Part shown: one piece after another, positions 62,648 through 64,000 of the stretch | How positions within the stretch are numbered: the stretch's first letter is position 1 | Layout of the letters: every line of letters starts with the position of its first letter | NCBI GenBank assembly: GCA_934698975.1 | Contig: CAKUVR010000001.1 | Coordinates: 186,001-250,000 of the forward strand | Source: Cryptobacteroides sp934698975 | GTDB lineage: Bacteria > Bacteroidota > Bacteroidia > Bacteroidales > UBA932 | Length of the DNA: 64,000 nucleotides | Reading direction: 5' to 3' | Translations under genes and position numbers: made by a program | The notes under the pieces: generated by a model | The model's database searches: none | Seen by the model: only the letters and a program-made list of their open reading frames with translations | Told to the model about the DNA's origin: nothing

Positions 62648-64000
62648 CTAAACAGGAAGCGACTTGAGGATCTGCACGGCCTCGCTCACAAGATAGGTGC
62701 TGCCGCCGACATAAATCAGCGGGAAGCAGAACCGGGAACTGTCCGGTTTTCTGGATGTCTCACGGGCCAGATTGATTGCCATGGAAAGGGCCTGACGCAC
62801 ATCCGGAGCATCGTAGATTCTGTTCGTTGAGCGACCGTTGGCGGAGCAAAAGGCACGGTAGCGGGCGGTCAGTTCCTTCTCCGGAAGCGCACGGTGTATC
62901 TCGGGATTCGTGAATATGCACGTGGCGTCAGCGGGAATCAAAGGCATGATCCCATCCAGATCCTTATCGGCCATGATGGCATAGACCAGAATCAGCGAGG
63001 AGCACTCCCCCTCCTCCACCATCGACTCCAGCTGCGCGAAGTTCTCCTTCAAGGCCGCCGGGTTGTGGCCGATGTCCGCGATGATGAACGGCTGGAGCGA
63101 AAGCCTTTCCCAACGGCCATGGAATCCCATCCTGGAGGCTGTGCGGACTATGGCGGTGACGACAGCCTGAGTGTTTGACAAGCCGGCATATTCTGGCATA
63201 TTCTTTAAAATGTCGATGGCGGCCAGCACAGTGCGGAGGTTCTTCCTCTGGTACTTTCCGCGAAGGTCCATATTCCTTAAAATCTCATCGCTTCTGTACC
63301 ACAGCGAAGGTTCCACATCCTCGGCGAACGTCAGCGGGCAGCCGACCTCAGCGGCCTTGGCCTCGAAAACAGGGCGCGTCTCGGGAAGATATTCCCCGAC
63401 AAGCGCAGGGACATTTCTCTTGAATATTCCAGCCTTCTCGCCTGCAATCTCCGCCAACGTGTTCCCCAGCAGGGCGCAATGGTCAAGGGCGATGCTTGTG
63501 ACAATCGAAAGATCCGGAGTTATGACATTCGTGCTGTCGAGACGGCCTCCGAGACCGACCTCGATGACGGCCACATCAACTTTCTGATCGGCGAACCATT
63601 TGAAGGCCATCCCTGTCGTGATCTCGAAAAAGGACAGGCTCAAGGCATCCATGTCGGCCTCGTACCGGCAGAGGAAGTCATAGACATATTCCTCGGACAC
63701 GAGTTCCGCGCAATCATCGGTCGCTGAGCCTGTCGAAGCGACTGAGCCTGTCGAAGCGACTGAGCCTGTCGAAGCGACTGAGCCTGTCGAAGCGACTGAG
63801 CCTGTCGAAGCGGCCTTGGTTGGCCGGTGCGCTTCGACAGGCTCAGCGACCGGATTGGCAGGCTCAACGGCCGATCCCACCACCCTCATCCGTTCCCGGA
63901 AGTCTACGATGTGCGGGGAAGTGTAAAGGCCGACCTTGAGACCGCAGGCGGACAACGCCGAAGCGAGCATATTCGACACCGAGCCTTTGCCGTTCGTACC
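62648..64000 (-). CDS. folC: folylpolyglutamate/dihydrofolate synthase, C-terminal part (start outside window)
   Basis: 450 codons in view; the frame is open to the window edge, where the ATP-binding GTNGKGSVSNML is visible, so only a short N-terminus is missing. It adds glutamate to folates. Conserved YTSPHIVDFRERMRV, EVGLGGRLDSTNV and DIGHNPAALKENF are present. Between FRERMRV and the next conserved block (EEYVYDFLCRYE) lies a 45-residue insertion made of REP-like DNA: AEPVEAH, then ASTGSV repeated five times. This is a surface loop in the family. Function is probably retained because everything around it is intact. Confidence 0.93.
   Translation of the reverse strand, partial: GTNGKGSVSNMLASALSACGLKVGLYTSPHIVDFRERMRVVGSAVEPANPVAEPVEAHRPTKAASTGSVASTGSVASTGSVASTGSVASTGSATDDCAELVSEEYVYDFLCRYEADMDALSLSFFEITTGMAFKWFADQKVDVAVIEVGLGGRLDSTNVITPDLSIVTSIALDHCALLGNTLAEIAGEKAGIFKRNVPALVGEYLPETRPVFEAKAAEVGCPLTFAEDVEPSLWYRSDEILRNMDLRGKYQRKNLRTVLAAIDILKNMPEYAGLSNTQAVVTAIVRTASRMGFHGRWERLSLQPFIIADIGHNPAALKENFAQLESMVEEGECSSLILVYAIMADKDLDGIMPLIPADATCIFTNPEIHRALPEKELTARYRAFCSANGRSTNRIYDAPDVRQALSMAINLARETSRKPDSSRFCFPLIYVGGSTYLVSEAVQILKSLPV
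63719..63871. repeat. expanded REP-like element in folC with five tandem 18-bp units
   Basis: The 18-bp unit CTGAGCCTGTCGAAGCGA is repeated head to tail so that GAGCCTGTCGAA occurs five times between 63724 and 63812. An inverted copy (GCTTCGACAGGCTCAGCGAC) follows at about 63831-63850, so the whole could fold as a long hairpin. The unit is a multiple of three and keeps the reading frame. Confidence 0.9.

Noticed and set aside
63719..63871. Tandem repeats in folC as a CRISPR array
   Set aside because: The 18-bp units abut without spacers, lie in frame in a coding gene, and belong to the REP-like family; no cas genes are present.
30437..63871. A RAYT/REP transposase in the window to explain the REP-like repeats
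   Set aside because: No Y1-type (HUH) transposase frame was found here; the IS110 transposase is of a different class and its ends do not match the repeats.

Overview
The window is a chromosomal segment of a member of the Bacteroidales. Four things support this: SusC/SusD-type glycan uptake genes, promoters of the Bacteroidetes form (TTTG, about 19 bases, TAnnTTTG), Bacteroidetes-type secreted proteins and lipoproteins, and typical housekeeping gene order (rpsO-pnp, rplU-rpmA, der-lysE-PASTA-rluD). By eye the G+C is mid-range, with AT-rich intergenic gaps. A gut or rumen lineage such as Rikenellaceae or Cryptobacteroides is plausible, but I cannot place it to genus.

Layout. 1-2.1 kb: start of pnp, rpsO and a PfkB sugar kinase, all on the minus strand. 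2.3-10.6 kb: a type I restriction-modification operon, hsdM, two tandem DUF1016 (PDDEXK) nuclease genes, hsdS, hsdR. 10.7-12.9 kb: a PspC-PadR-PspC envelope-stress type operon. 13.1-15.6 kb: an unusual one-component regulator made of a predicted extracytoplasmic LamG-like/kelch region, one membrane span and a cytoplasmic SARP-like winged helix. It is transcribed away from a polysaccharide utilisation locus (15.8-29.0 kb) for alpha-mannan or high-mannose glycans: surface lipoprotein, GH76 endo-mannanase, SusC, SusD, DUF3823 lipoprotein, GH92 alpha-mannosidase, GH125 exo-mannosidase. YccF and LuxR-type genes follow. 30.5-34.5 kb: S41 protease, murI, nicotinate phosphoribosyltransferase.

34.5-41 kb is an accessory island: a truncated AAA ATPase, a DUF4468-like protein, a HEPN/MNT toxin-antitoxin-like pair, an AlbA/Schlafen regulator, an IS110-family (IS1111-like) element with a structured 3' noncoding end that may encode a bridge RNA, and a second, orphan copy of the MNT gene. 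41-54.5 kb is mostly housekeeping: xseBA, engB, prs, der, a LysE exporter, a PASTA protein, rluD, a TonB-dependent receptor, ruvC, serS, rpmA, rplU. tRNA-Val(UAC) follows. 55-64 kb: a sialidase, a very long alpha-2-macroglobulin-like protein, and folC running off the window.

Three patterns cross the gene map. (1) The hexamer GAATAT/ATATTC is strongly over-represented on both strands and appears to pull codon choice (Glu-Tyr as GAA TAT, Ile-Phe as ATA TTC). (2) A REP-like hairpin family with a constant loop (GAGC[C/T]TGTCGA) and covarying stems lies between genes and also in frame inside pspC, the GH125 gene, murI, the alpha-2-macroglobulin gene and folC. In folC an 18-bp unit has expanded to five tandem copies. 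(3) A second repeat family (about 30 bp, coding LLPKGA) flanks the duplicated MNT genes and appears to encode the C-terminal tail of the HEPN protein. All calls are read from sequence without database searches; functions are family-level inferences.
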